Assembly (NCBI GenBank): GCA_900759225.1
Contig: CAAEUM010000192.1
Location: 1-8,418 of the forward strand
Length of the DNA: 8,418 nt
Direction of reading: 5' to 3'
Origin: Lachnospiraceae bacterium
GTDB lineage: Bacteria > Bacillota > Clostridia > Lachnospirales > Lachnospiraceae
Shown here: one piece after another, positions 1 to 7,054 of the stretch
Numbering within the stretch: position 1 is the first letter of the stretch
Layout: each line of letters starts with the position of its first letter
Position numbers and translations under genes: made by a program
Notes under the pieces: generated by a model
Database searches by the model: none
What the model was told of the DNA's origin: nothing
Seen by the model: the letters and a program-made list of their open reading frames with translations, nothing else

Positions 1-77
1 AGGATGTCTTCAGAGCAAAAGTTAATAAGTTTGTGATGATTTTTGCAGTTTACCTCTTGACAAAAGTCATTACATAT

Positions 78-157
78 CAGTTCAGCCATGCGAAGGTTTA
101 GGCAGTAAAAAAGCGCTGAAAGCTTGCTTTCATCAGCGTTTTACTGCCCAAATCTTC
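78..157 (+). repeat. Dispersed intergenic repeat, copy 1, with long hairpin
   Basis: Bases 78-105 match bases 3400-3427 at 25 of 28 positions, and the 16-base core CAGTTCAGCCATGCGA (78-93) recurs exactly at 3400-3415 and with one change at 7164-7179. Immediately after the core, bases 92-110 pair with 139-157 in a 19-bp stem, perfect over its inner 10 bp (101-110 with 139-148) and with only a G-T wobble and an A-C mismatch further out. A second small hairpin (TGAAAG/CTTTCA) sits inside. This copy lacks the right-hand GGCTGAACTGTTAC arm found in copy 2. Family identity is inferred from the within-window copies only. Confidence 0.75.
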
Positions 158-159
158 AT

Positions 160-182
160 AGGGCGGACGCCCTTTTGTTTTT
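160..182 (+). terminator. Possible weak intrinsic terminator
   Basis: A 5-bp stem AGGGC/GCCCT (160-164 with 169-173) with a GGAC loop is followed by TTTTGTTTTT-like sequence to 182. It could end transcription of a rightward gene lying left of the window and so insulate the BCCT promoter that starts at 194. The stem is short, so termination is uncertain. Confidence 0.35.
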
Positions 183-193
183 ACAGATAGGTC

Positions 194-222
194 TTGCTTT
201 TTTCCTTTGATGGTGCTATTAT
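194..222 (+). promoter_or_regulatory. Promoter of the BCCT transporter gene
   Basis: TTGCTT (194-199) and TATTAT (217-222) are separated by exactly 17 bp, and a TG dinucleotide one base before the -10 (214-215) makes it an extended -10. Transcription would start near 229 and give a leader of roughly 70 nt. An inverted repeat TGTTCAA/TTGAACA (222-228 with 251-257) flanks the start region and could be an operator or a leader hairpin. Confidence 0.55.
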
Positions 223-302
223 GTTCAATATATTTAATTTTTTCACTTTTTTGAACAACTAATTTAACAACCCATCCATTATGGGGGCAGGAGGATTCTC
301 AT

Positions 303-1835
303 ATGAAACAAACACCTGAAACACCTTCCAGCAGCCTGAAACTACGTCTGGACTGGCTTACAACCCTGGTTCCTTTTTTATGCATTGCACTGCTGTGTGT
401 GCTGTTTATGGCATTCCCAAACACCTCTTCCCAGCTGCTTGGCTCCATCCGTTTCTTTCTTGGAGACCAGTTTGGGGCGTACTACCTGCTTATGGGCCTT
501 GGCGCTTTTATCTGCTCATTTTACATGGCCTTTTCGCGCTTCGGCTCCATCCGTCTTGGGAATCTTGAAAAGCCCCAGTATCCGGCCTTCCAGTGGGGCT
601 CCATGATGTTTACTGCCGGTCTGGCTGCCGACATCCTCTTTTATTCCCTGTGTGAATGGATGCTCTATGCCGGAGAGCCCCATATTTCCGAAATGGGGTC
701 TGTTCAGGACTGGGCCTCCACCTATCCCCTGTTTCACTGGGGCCCTATTCCCTGGAGCTTCTATATTGTGCTGGCTGTTGCCTTCGGCTTTATGATCCAT
801 GTGCGCAAACGGACAAAGCAGAAATATTCTGAGGCCTGCCGGGCTGTTCTTGGAAACCATGTAGACGGCATTTTAGGAAAGCTCATTGACCTGACAGCTG
901 TATTTGCCCTTCTGGCAGGAACTGCAACTACCTTTTCCCTGGCTACACCTCTTTTGTCCATGGCTGTAAGCCAGGTATCGGGTATACCGGAAAGCCGTCT
1001 TTTGACGATCGCCATCCTGGTCATTATCTGCGTTGTGTATACCATGGCTGTGTATTTCGGCATGAAAGGCGTATCGCGGCTGGCTGCCTCCTGCGTGTAC
1101 TTGTTTTTTGCCCTTCTGGCCTATTTCCTGTTCTGCGGCGGAAATACACGCTATATTGCTGAAACCGGATTAACCGCCATCGGAAACCTGGTACAGAATT
1201 TTATAGGCATGGCTACCTGGACGGATTCCCTGCGTACCTCCTCCTTCCCCCAGAACTGGACTATCTTTTACTGGGCCTACTGGATGGTATGGTGTGTAGC
1301 CACCCCCTTCTTTATCGGTACCATCAGCAAGGGGCGCACCATCCGGCAGACAGTGCTGGGCGGCTACTTTTTCGGCCTGGCAGGAACCTTCACCTCCTTT
1401 ATCATCCTGGGAAATTACAGCCTTGGGCTGCAGATGACAGGAAAAATGGATTTTATGGGGCTCTATTCACAGAGCCAGGATCTATACACCACCATTATTG
1501 CCATCTTTGAAACACTTCCAATGGCAAAGCTGGGGCTGATCCTTTTAATCGTGACCATGATCGCCTTTTACGCTACCTCCTTTGATGCCCTTACCATGGT
1601 AGCAGCCTCCTATTCCTATAAATCCCTTCATGCAGAGGAGGAGCCGGATAAGCGGGTTAAGCTGTTCTGGGCCATTACCCTGATGCTGTTTCCCATTGCC
1701 CTGATCTTTTCCGAAAGCTCCATGGCAAACCTGCAGACCGTATCCATTATTGCAGCCTTCCCCATCGGCTTCATCATCCTTCTGATCCTTATAAGCTTTT
1801 TTAAGGATGCAAAGCTGTATCTGGACGGGAAATAA
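303..1835 (+). CDS. BCCT family transporter (choline/betaine/carnitine class)
   Basis: A 510-residue polytopic membrane protein of the betaine-choline-carnitine transporter family, expected to import a quaternary amine or related zwitterion by ion coupling. The family signature is clear at residues 318-330: N318-W319-T320, then Y323-W324-A325-Y326-W327 and W330, which form the aromatic substrate box. TM3 carries the SMMFTAG segment (100-106), and D110 sits where BetP has Gly153. T425-S426 align with the BetP Na2-site Thr467-Ser468. About twelve membrane segments are visible. The N-terminal tail (about 16 residues) and C-terminal tail (about 12 residues) are short, so the long osmosensing extensions of BetP are missing. 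The start is fixed by AGGAGG eight bases before ATG. The gene stands alone, with its own promoter and a terminator 37 bp after the stop. No trimethylamine or methyltransferase genes are nearby, so the substrate is open. Confidence 0.93.
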   Translation: MKQTPETPSSSLKLRLDWLTTLVPFLCIALLCVLFMAFPNTSSQLLGSIRFFLGDQFGAYYLLMGLGAFICSFYMAFSRFGSIRLGNLEKPQYPAFQWGSMMFTAGLAADILFYSLCEWMLYAGEPHISEMGSVQDWASTYPLFHWGPIPWSFYIVLAVAFGFMIHVRKRTKQKYSEACRAVLGNHVDGILGKLIDLTAVFALLAGTATTFSLATPLLSMAVSQVSGIPESRLLTIAILVIICVVYTMAVYFGMKGVSRLAASCVYLFFALLAYFLFCGGNTRYIAETGLTAIGNLVQNFIGMATWTDSLRTSSFPQNWTIFYWAYWMVWCVATPFFIGTISKGRTIRQTVLGGYFFGLAGTFTSFIILGNYSLGLQMTGKMDFMGLYSQSQDLYTTIIAIFETLPMAKLGLILLIVTMIAFYATSFDALTMVAASYSYKSLHAEEEPDKRVKLFWAITLMLFPIALIFSESSMANLQTVSIIAAFPIGFIILLILISFFKDAKLYLDGK

Positions 1836-1872
1836 CATACTTCCTGAACGTTCCCCACAGAAATAGGGAATC

Positions 1873-1901
1873 AAAAAACCTGCCAGCCCGGCAGGTTTTT
1901 T
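1873..1901. terminator. Bidirectional intrinsic terminator
   Basis: A perfect inverted repeat: six A, CCTGCC, a five-base loop (AGCCC), GGCAGG, six T. Read on either strand it gives a GC stem followed by a U run. It lies between the convergent stops of the BCCT gene (1835) and the hydrogenase gene (1909) and should terminate both transcripts. Confidence 0.9.
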
Positions 1902-1908
1902 ACTATAT

Positions 1909-3360
1909 TTAATGTCTGTGCATTGAGAATTCATCCATCGGATACTTCTTTAAATTCTCCAGAACCTTTCTGTCATCTGCAGATGCGATCAGCTGGTCCC
2001 TTGCCTTCTTCGCTTCGTTCTCAGCCTTGTGACGGCTTGGTCCGCCTACACAGCCGCCTGCGCAGGCCATTCCTTCAATAAAGTCCTCAGGCAGCTTTCC
2101 AACCTTCATTAACAGCAGGGCCTTCTTGCATTCAGCACCGCCGCTGCAGCGGGCAACCTTAATATCCGTATTCTCGTCCATTTCCTTTAAGCACTCCAGC
2201 ACTGCAGCTGTTACACCGCCGCCGTTTCCGAAACGCTTTCCGAATACAGAAGACTCCTGATAATCGTTGGAAGCCGGCTGAAGCTCAACGCCCTTTGCAC
2301 GCATCATGGCACGGATCTCGCCGAAGGTCATGGCATAATCTGCATTTCCCTCAATATTCAGATCAAGGCTCTCGCTCTTCTTTGCGATACATGGGCCGAT
2401 AAATACGGTAATGGTCTCCGGATTCTGGCTCTTGACCATTCTGGATACAGCGCACATCGGAGAGACTGTAGTGGACATATTATCAAGGAGCATTGGGAAG
2501 TGCTTCTTGATCATGTTTACAAAGGCAGGACAGCAGGAGGTCGTCATCTTTTTGCCCTCTTTGTAAGCAGCAGCCCACTCCTCTGCCTCGTAAGCAGCCG
2601 TCATATCGCCGCCAAGGCCTACTTCGATCATATCTGCAAAGCCGATCTGCTTTAAGGCAATCCTCCAGCTTTCCATAGTAATATCATTTCCGAACTGTCC
2701 CTCTGTAGCCGGGGCAACCATGGCAACCACCCGCTTTCCGGCCTTGATCAGGCGGATCACATCTACCATAAAGGTCTTGGAGCCGATGGCACCAAATGGG
2801 CAGCTATGGATACAGGCGCCGCACTGGATACATTTCTTCTCATCAATAACGCAAACACCGTACTCATCATATGTAATTGCATCTACCGGACAGACCTTCT
2901 TGCAGGGACGCTCCAGATGTGCGATCGCATTGTAAGGACATGCCTGAGCACACTTGCCGCACTCCTTACATTTGGACGGATCAATATGTGCATGCTCCGG
3001 GCCCATGCTGATAGCACCGAAATTACAGGAATTCTGGCAGGCCTTGCCCATACACTTACGGCAGTTGTCAGTTACGATATAGGAAGCGATCGGGCACTCC
3101 TCGCAGGCCGCGTTAATAACCTGTACTACATTGTCAGTGTCACGGTCAACCGGGCATTTTCCCTCTGCCAGGCGTACTCTCTGCTTAATGATCTCCCGTT
3201 CCTTATAAATACAGCAGCGGTACTGAGCCTGAGGCCCAGGAATCATCTTATATGGGATCTTATCCCGCTCCTCATCCAGTGTATCCTCCCAGGCTGCCTT
3301 GGCAACTTCATAAAGGACATCATGCTTCAGACGCAGAATGGTTGCATCATTGGTTACCAT
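1909..3360 (-). CDS. Monomeric [FeFe]-hydrogenase, group-B-like catalytic subunit
   Basis: A 483-residue protein predicted to reduce protons with electrons from ferredoxin, or the reverse, in the cytoplasm. After a roughly 95-residue N-terminal region come cysteine groups for several [4Fe-4S] clusters: C100/C103/C108/C112, C131/C134/C137/C141, C153/C157 and C177/C180/C183/C187. The H-cluster domain follows with all three signatures: TSCCPAF (L1, 274-280), GPCIAKKSE (L2, 322-330) and MACAGGC (L3, 431-437). The four H-cluster cysteines are C277, C324, C433 and C437, and the proton-relay Cys is C276. Domain order and length fit group B enzymes such as C. pasteurianum CpIII. The start at 3360 is chosen for AGGAGG nine bases upstream; an upstream in-frame ATG at 3411 falls inside a repeat. 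It corresponds by position to hfsD of the Thermoanaerobacterium hfs operon. No maturation genes (hydE, hydF, hydG) are in the window. Confidence 0.92.
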   Translation of the reverse strand: MVTNDATILRLKHDVLYEVAKAAWEDTLDEERDKIPYKMIPGPQAQYRCCIYKEREIIKQRVRLAEGKCPVDRDTDNVVQVINAACEECPIASYIVTDNCRKCMGKACQNSCNFGAISMGPEHAHIDPSKCKECGKCAQACPYNAIAHLERPCKKVCPVDAITYDEYGVCVIDEKKCIQCGACIHSCPFGAIGSKTFMVDVIRLIKAGKRVVAMVAPATEGQFGNDITMESWRIALKQIGFADMIEVGLGGDMTAAYEAEEWAAAYKEGKKMTTSCCPAFVNMIKKHFPMLLDNMSTTVSPMCAVSRMVKSQNPETITVFIGPCIAKKSESLDLNIEGNADYAMTFGEIRAMMRAKGVELQPASNDYQESSVFGKRFGNGGGVTAAVLECLKEMDENTDIKVARCSGGAECKKALLLMKVGKLPEDFIEGMACAGGCVGGPSRHKAENEAKKARDQLIASADDRKVLENLKKYPMDEFSMHRH

Positions 3361-3369
3361 GTTTCTTCT

Positions 3370-3375
3370 CCTCCT
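3370..3375 (-). promoter_or_regulatory. Ribosome binding site deciding the group-B hydrogenase start
   Basis: On the minus strand this reads AGGAGG, nine bases before the ATG at 3358-3360. It rules in this start over the in-frame ATG at 3411, which lies inside the repeat hairpin and has no comparable site. Confidence 0.85.
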
Positions 3376-3395
3376 AAATAAATCTCTATTCTTAC

Positions 3396-3457
3396 GTAAC
3401 AGTTCAGCCATGCGACGATTTAGACAGACGCAAGAAGCTATAAGGCTGAACTGTTAC
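3396..3457. repeat. Dispersed intergenic repeat, copy 2: complete hairpin with 14-bp perfect arms
   Basis: GTAACAGTTCAGCC (3396-3409) and GGCTGAACTGTTAC (3444-3457) are perfect reverse complements around a 34-nt interior, within which TGCG (3411-3414) and CGCA (3429-3432) can form an inner stem. The left arm plus adjoining bases (3400-3427) match copy 1 at 25 of 28 positions. The right arm end GAACTGTTACA (3448-3458) recurs exactly in copy 3. It lies 36 bp upstream of the hydrogenase start and so would be in its leader RNA if transcription comes from further upstream. There is no U run, so it is not a classical terminator. Confidence 0.85.
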
Positions 3458-3595
3458 ATTTTTACCGGGTAACAGGCGGCGCCTCTGGTACTTTCCCATA
3501 TCCGGCCACCTAATTGTTAATAATATATCAACATTGAAAATCTACTATACCTGGGCAAAAAATGCAAGTTTTTATTGGGGTACAAAACGTTTTCA

Positions 3596-4771
3596 TCAAT
3601 AATAAGTCACTACAACCTTTTTTCCCATCTCCTCAATGGCATGTTTTAACTGCTCCACTAGGTTCTGCCTGATTCCTAAGTCAAAGGGCAGGCCCGGATT
3701 CTGGTAAGCGCTGTTAATGGCCTTTCCCACATACATATGAACCTCGGTACAGTCCTCGATCAGCACCTTTGCAACCATAGAGCCGCCGTTGGGCTTGTCC
3801 AGCTCCTGGAAAAATTCCTCAGACACGGTTTCATTTTTCACATAGCGGCGCAGCAGCTGCAGCACACGGTTTAGGGTAAGGACGCCCTCCGTCACCAAAT
3901 CCACCCCTTCCATATAAGCAATAGGCGGAATCTCCGGATCCACATAGTCCAGGGATACATCCAGCTTTTTCCCAAGCACCCGGGATACAATGGTGGCGCT
4001 TGTTCCTCCGCAGACAATGGTTTTTGCATTTTCATCCGACATGAAATCATGAACCATGCGCATATCGTCCTCGGGATTGCGGGCCGGGCCGGTCATAAGA
4101 TGAACCGGTTTGCTGTCAATAATGCGCATACATGCTACCGTAGTGTCATCTCCCGGCTGGAACTGGTACAGCTCGTCACAGGCCTTACTGATAGAGGCTG
4201 CCAGACGCATGGCAGAGATCGTCAGCTGATACTGGCGCACTGCGTAATCTGCAATATCCTGCCACAGCCAGCCAAAGTTAAGAAGCTCCCCCACACCGGC
4301 GTGGATGGTGCCGTCACTCATTAAGATCAGGGCATCCCCCTTTTTCACCTGGAAACGGTATTCATTGATCTTCTTTCCCTGCATCTCCCGTATATTTTTC
4401 GGAATCTCCATCAGCTTCCCATCGCGGATAAAGATACAGCCCGGATTGTCATACTCCACCAGATAGGCGTCCCCATTATGATACACCTGAAGGATACTGA
4501 AGGTTGAGTAGGCCACCTGGCGCACGTGGCAGATCGGAAGGGTTTCACTGATCGTATCCACACATTCCTCCAGCGTTGCGCCATTTAGGAACATGGTACC
4601 CAGGATTTTTGAGGTCAATGTGGATAAAATGTTTGCCTTTACACCGCTTCCCATGCCGTCGGCCAAGATCATAATATTGGAATCAGCCGTCTGAAGGATC
4701 TCAACCTTATCCCCGCAAAGGATCTCCCCATATTTATTCAGGCTTTTATACGCAACATCAACTGTGATCAC
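3596..4771 (-). CDS. SpoIIE/PP2C-type serine phosphatase with novel C-terminal domain, hydrogenase-associated
   Basis: A 391-residue protein. Residues about 1-215 form a SpoIIE-like PP2C phosphatase domain with the expected metal-binding acidic motifs: G20-D21, DGMGSG (38-43), SDGT (152-155) and GDDT (207-210). This predicts metal-dependent dephosphorylation of a Ser/Thr-phosphorylated partner protein. Residues about 220-391 form a second domain I cannot assign, with CGGTSAT at 254-260 and a motif ending in PP at 282-283. No membrane segments are visible, so it should be cytoplasmic. The start is GTG at 4771, supported by GGAGGT about eight bases upstream inside the end of the preceding gene. 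The stop of the sensor hydrogenase gene is only 1 nt away, implying translational coupling. It corresponds by position to hfsC. The substrate is not evident: no anti-sigma antagonist or kinase gene is in the window. Confidence 0.87.
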   Translation of the reverse strand: MITVDVAYKSLNKYGEILCGDKVEILQTADSNIMILADGMGSGVKANILSTLTSKILGTMFLNGATLEECVDTISETLPICHVRQVAYSTFSILQVYHNGDAYLVEYDNPGCIFIRDGKLMEIPKNIREMQGKKINEYRFQVKKGDALILMSDGTIHAGVGELLNFGWLWQDIADYAVRQYQLTISAMRLAASISKACDELYQFQPGDDTTVACMRIIDSKPVHLMTGPARNPEDDMRMVHDFMSDENAKTIVCGGTSATIVSRVLGKKLDVSLDYVDPEIPPIAYMEGVDLVTEGVLTLNRVLQLLRRYVKNETVSEEFFQELDKPNGGSMVAKVLIEDCTEVHMYVGKAINSAYQNPGLPFDLGIRQNLVEQLKHAIEEMGKKVVVTYY

Positions 4772-4772
4772 C

Positions 4773-6716
4773 TTATCTACCTCCGCTGCCGCCCGGCTTC
4801 TTTAAATCAGCACTGCTGATGCGCACGTAACCGGCTGGCTTCGCTGAGGGAGCTGCGCTTCCCACATGGATATAGCCTGTCTTTTTCTGCTCCTCCTGGG
4901 TCTTTGCGGTCATCACACCCTGTAAGGGGACAGCACCGCTTCCCAAAATAGCGTCCGGCACTTCCCCCATCTCTTCTGAAGAGCTCATGCTGTCTGTACC
5001 GTCCTCCAGGAGGGAATGGCAAAGCTTCGTCAGGGTTGTCTTTGTATCTGCTGTTGTCTCTCCTAAGAGCCCCGCGATCTCCTGCGCTACCATCATCTGC
5101 TTATGGATTACCTTCTGAGCCAGGGTAATAGTTTCCAGTTTCTTCTCATATTCCTCCCGGGCCTGCTCCTCTTCCCTCGTAATATCAATAAAGGTAGCCA
5201 GGACTGCATTCTCCTTCTCTATGTATACAATATTTTGAAGGGTTGAAAGCTTATATTCCGGATAGTTTACCCTCTTTCCATGAATGTTCTGGTGTGTCTT
5301 AAATACCCACTGGAAATTGACCGGGTCAATAAATTCGTACAGGTACATCTGCAGCGCCTCTGCCCTGGTCTTTCCAAAGTATTTTTCCCCTACGTCAGAA
5401 TATTCCAGGATCCGCATATCTTCACCAACGATCAGCACAATATTAGGCGATGTTTCCATTACCAGGTTGGACATGGATTCCGCCTTTTCATGCATAAACG
5501 GAATACACATGCTGACCTCCGCCTTATGCTGGAATACGGCAATGGCCTTTTCCCGACAGGTAGGATAACCGCAGGCTCCGCAGTTTAGCTCATCCTCCGG
5601 CTTCATCTTATTTGTCATGGCAAGGATCCGGCGTATCTCCTCCTCTGTAGGCATGGCATCCTTAGGAGAACGGTCCAGATACTGCTTTTTAAAGGACAGG
5701 GATTCAAATACCGGCTCCAGCTTTTCTTCCTGAACCGGCTCCCTTGTAATGGTTTCCTCCATATCCAGCTTTACCTTAAATCTGGAAATCGATTCGTCAT
5801 TAACGGTAGGCCCCTTGATACAGCCGCCTGCGCACATGTTCATCTCAATAAAGCAGCCCTGGATCTCCCCCCTTGACATGCTCCTGCACAGATCGATACA
5901 ATTGCTTACACCATGAACATAGAATTTCCGGTATCCATCCGACTCCGCCTCTGTTGCAAGGACAGAATTGACAACGCCGTTTGTAACCGGATAAAGACGG
6001 TTTACCTTTGGATCAAACCGGGTAAAAGGCATATCCGGACAGTCCTCAATGACAATATCCTCCTCCTCCAGCCATTTGCTGATATCATTAAAATTCAGCA
6101 CAGCATCAATGCAGCTGTCATGGCGCGGGTCAATGGATTCCTTCTTTTTTGCAATACATGGCCCCAGGAATACTACCTTTACATCACGTCCCAGCTCATT
6201 TTTCAGCATCTTCCCGTGAGCGATCATAGGTGAGACCACAGGAGCCAGGTATTTTACCAGCTGCGGGAAATAAATTTCCACCAGATCATTGACGCTTGGA
6301 CAGCAGGTTGTAATAATGTTCTCCATTGTATGCTCTTTTAAAAGCCTGGCATACTCCGCCGTTACAACAGCAGCGCCCTCAGAGGTTTCCCGGACATCCT
6401 CAAAGCCCAGCTGCAGCAGTGCCCCCCGCACCTGCCCGATGGTCTTATACTTTAAAAGGCCCATATAGGACGGAGCCATGGATATGACCACACGCTCCCC
6501 CCTCTCTAACATTCCCTTTACAATTTCAAGGTCACTGTGAAGGGTTTTTGCCGACTGCGGGCAGATCTTAAGGCAATGGCCGCATAGTATACACTTATCC
6601 GGCATGATCACTGCCCTGCCGTCCTTTACCTGAATTGCCTTTACCTCACAGTAGCGGACACACTTATAGCAATGCTTACACTTCGTGGCTTTGAAATCAA
6701 TGATTTCCACGCCCAT
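4773..6716 (-). CDS. hfsB: Sensor-type [FeFe]-hydrogenase with PAS domain
   Basis: A 647-residue multidomain protein. Order: two [4Fe-4S] motifs (C13/C16/C19/C23 and C42/C45/C48/C52); an H-cluster domain at about 60-310 with TTCCPS (136-141), GPCIAKK (185-191) and EMNMCAGGC (291-299); a CGACGYPTC [4Fe-4S] motif at 379-387 with C404; a PAS domain at about 420-512; a helical, probably coiled-coil segment at about 514-570; and a low-complexity tail. The H-cluster cysteines would be C139, C187, C295 and C299. Relative to CpI, Met353 is replaced by G185 and Met497 by N293, changes typical of putative sensory hydrogenases. This suggests H2 or redox sensing rather than bulk turnover. There is no kinase or cyclase domain, so the signal probably passes to the phosphatase encoded next. 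AGGGAG lies nine bases before the ATG, and the ferredoxin stop is 2 nt upstream. The symbol follows the Thermoanaerobacterium hfs operon, by architecture. Confidence 0.9.
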   Translation of the reverse strand: MGVEIIDFKATKCKHCYKCVRYCEVKAIQVKDGRAVIMPDKCILCGHCLKICPQSAKTLHSDLEIVKGMLERGERVVISMAPSYMGLLKYKTIGQVRGALLQLGFEDVRETSEGAAVVTAEYARLLKEHTMENIITTCCPSVNDLVEIYFPQLVKYLAPVVSPMIAHGKMLKNELGRDVKVVFLGPCIAKKKESIDPRHDSCIDAVLNFNDISKWLEEEDIVIEDCPDMPFTRFDPKVNRLYPVTNGVVNSVLATEAESDGYRKFYVHGVSNCIDLCRSMSRGEIQGCFIEMNMCAGGCIKGPTVNDESISRFKVKLDMEETITREPVQEEKLEPVFESLSFKKQYLDRSPKDAMPTEEEIRRILAMTNKMKPEDELNCGACGYPTCREKAIAVFQHKAEVSMCIPFMHEKAESMSNLVMETSPNIVLIVGEDMRILEYSDVGEKYFGKTRAEALQMYLYEFIDPVNFQWVFKTHQNIHGKRVNYPEYKLSTLQNIVYIEKENAVLATFIDITREEEQAREEYEKKLETITLAQKVIHKQMMVAQEIAGLLGETTADTKTTLTKLCHSLLEDGTDSMSSSEEMGEVPDAILGSGAVPLQGVMTAKTQEEQKKTGYIHVGSAAPSAKPAGYVRISSADLKKPGGSGGR

Positions 6717-6718
6717 AA

Positions 6719-6958
6719 TTACAATCTCCCTTTGATCTCATTCTCAAAAAATGCTTCTGTATCCTCCGGCTGCAGTGAATAAAGCTCCCCATCTACGGTA
6801 ACGCATACTCCATGGTCGCAGTTTCCGGTACAGAAAGCCCCGTTTAAATCCACCTTATCCGACAGCCCGTTTGCAGTTACCAGTTTCTGAAGCTTTTCAA
6901 TAATTTCCCTTGAACCTTTTAAATGACAGGCACTTCCAATACAAATTGTTACTTTCAT
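6719..6958 (-). CDS. [2Fe-2S] ferredoxin, thioredoxin-like (NuoE type)
   Basis: A 79-residue cytoplasmic electron carrier. C6 and C11 (CX4C) plus C43 and C47 (CX3C) form the ligand pattern of thioredoxin-fold [2Fe-2S] ferredoxins, as in the NuoE/HydC family. It is much shorter than full NuoE subunits and so consists of essentially the ferredoxin fold alone. As first gene of the operon it probably exchanges electrons with the adjoining H-cluster/PAS protein. Two adjacent ATG codons (6961 and 6958) are possible starts. I chose the second because GGAGGG at 6966-6971 is then seven bases away rather than four, which changes the length by one residue. It corresponds by position to hfsA of the four-gene hfs operon; that equivalence is inference. 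Confidence 0.88.
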   Translation of the reverse strand: MKVTICIGSACHLKGSREIIEKLQKLVTANGLSDKVDLNGAFCTGNCDHGVCVTVDGELYSLQPEDTEAFFENEIKGRL

Positions 6959-6965
6959 CATTATT

Positions 6966-6971
6966 CCCTCC
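6966..6971 (-). promoter_or_regulatory. Ribosome binding site deciding the ferredoxin start
   Basis: On the minus strand this reads GGAGGG, seven bases before the ATG at 6956-6958. It excludes the much longer reading that would begin at 7045, only a few bases after the predicted transcription start. Confidence 0.75.
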
Positions 6972-7054
6972 GCGTTCCACGTGTATTTCTGCGCCTTTTT
7001 GAGCTTCCTATACCCTGCGCAGCTGTCCCTTCTGCAATCCTGCATACTGCTTTT

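Larger units (their letters stand above)
1..302. other. Intergenic region left of the BCCT transporter gene
   Basis: I see no coding sequence in this stretch. It holds, in order, a copy of a dispersed repeat (core at 78-93) that continues into a long imperfect hairpin (92-157), a short GC hairpin followed by a T-rich run (160-182), a good sigma-A type promoter (194-222) and the ribosome binding site of the transporter gene (AGGAGG at 289-294). The first 60 bases are AT-rich and show nothing I can name. The upstream gene lies outside the window. Confidence 0.7.
3361..3595. other. 235-bp gap between phosphatase and catalytic hydrogenase genes
   Basis: No gene is visible here. The gap contains the hydrogenase ribosome binding site and the complete repeat hairpin at 3396-3457. 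A GC-rich segment around 3465-3510 can form only weak small stems. I find no intrinsic terminator after the phosphatase stop and no convincing promoter for the hydrogenase gene. A TATAGT box on the minus strand near 3545 lacks a -35 partner at proper spacing. The gap contrasts with the 1-2 nt spacing in the rest of the operon. Confidence 0.6.

Noticed and set aside
516..860. Open frames of 60-190 residues on the strand opposite or in other frames of the main genes, for example 516-860, 2806-3381, 5280-5588 and 7779-8234
   Set aside because: Each overlaps a well-supported gene, has no matching ribosome binding site that I can see, and shows composition expected of a shadow frame.
3361..3411. 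Longer N-terminus for the group-B hydrogenase starting at 3411
   Set aside because: The extra 17 codons are mostly Arg-rich and begin inside the repeat hairpin. AGGAGG at 3370-3375 clearly serves the ATG at 3360.
3396..3457. Repeat copy 2 as an intrinsic terminator of the phosphatase transcript
   Set aside because: The stem is strong, but no U run follows it on the minus strand; the sequence continues straight to the hydrogenase ribosome binding site.
6959..7045. Longer N-terminus for the small ferredoxin starting at 7045
   Set aside because: That ATG would lie only about 3 nt after the predicted transcription start with no ribosome binding site, and the extra residues do not fit the ferredoxin fold, whose first strand begins at the chosen start.
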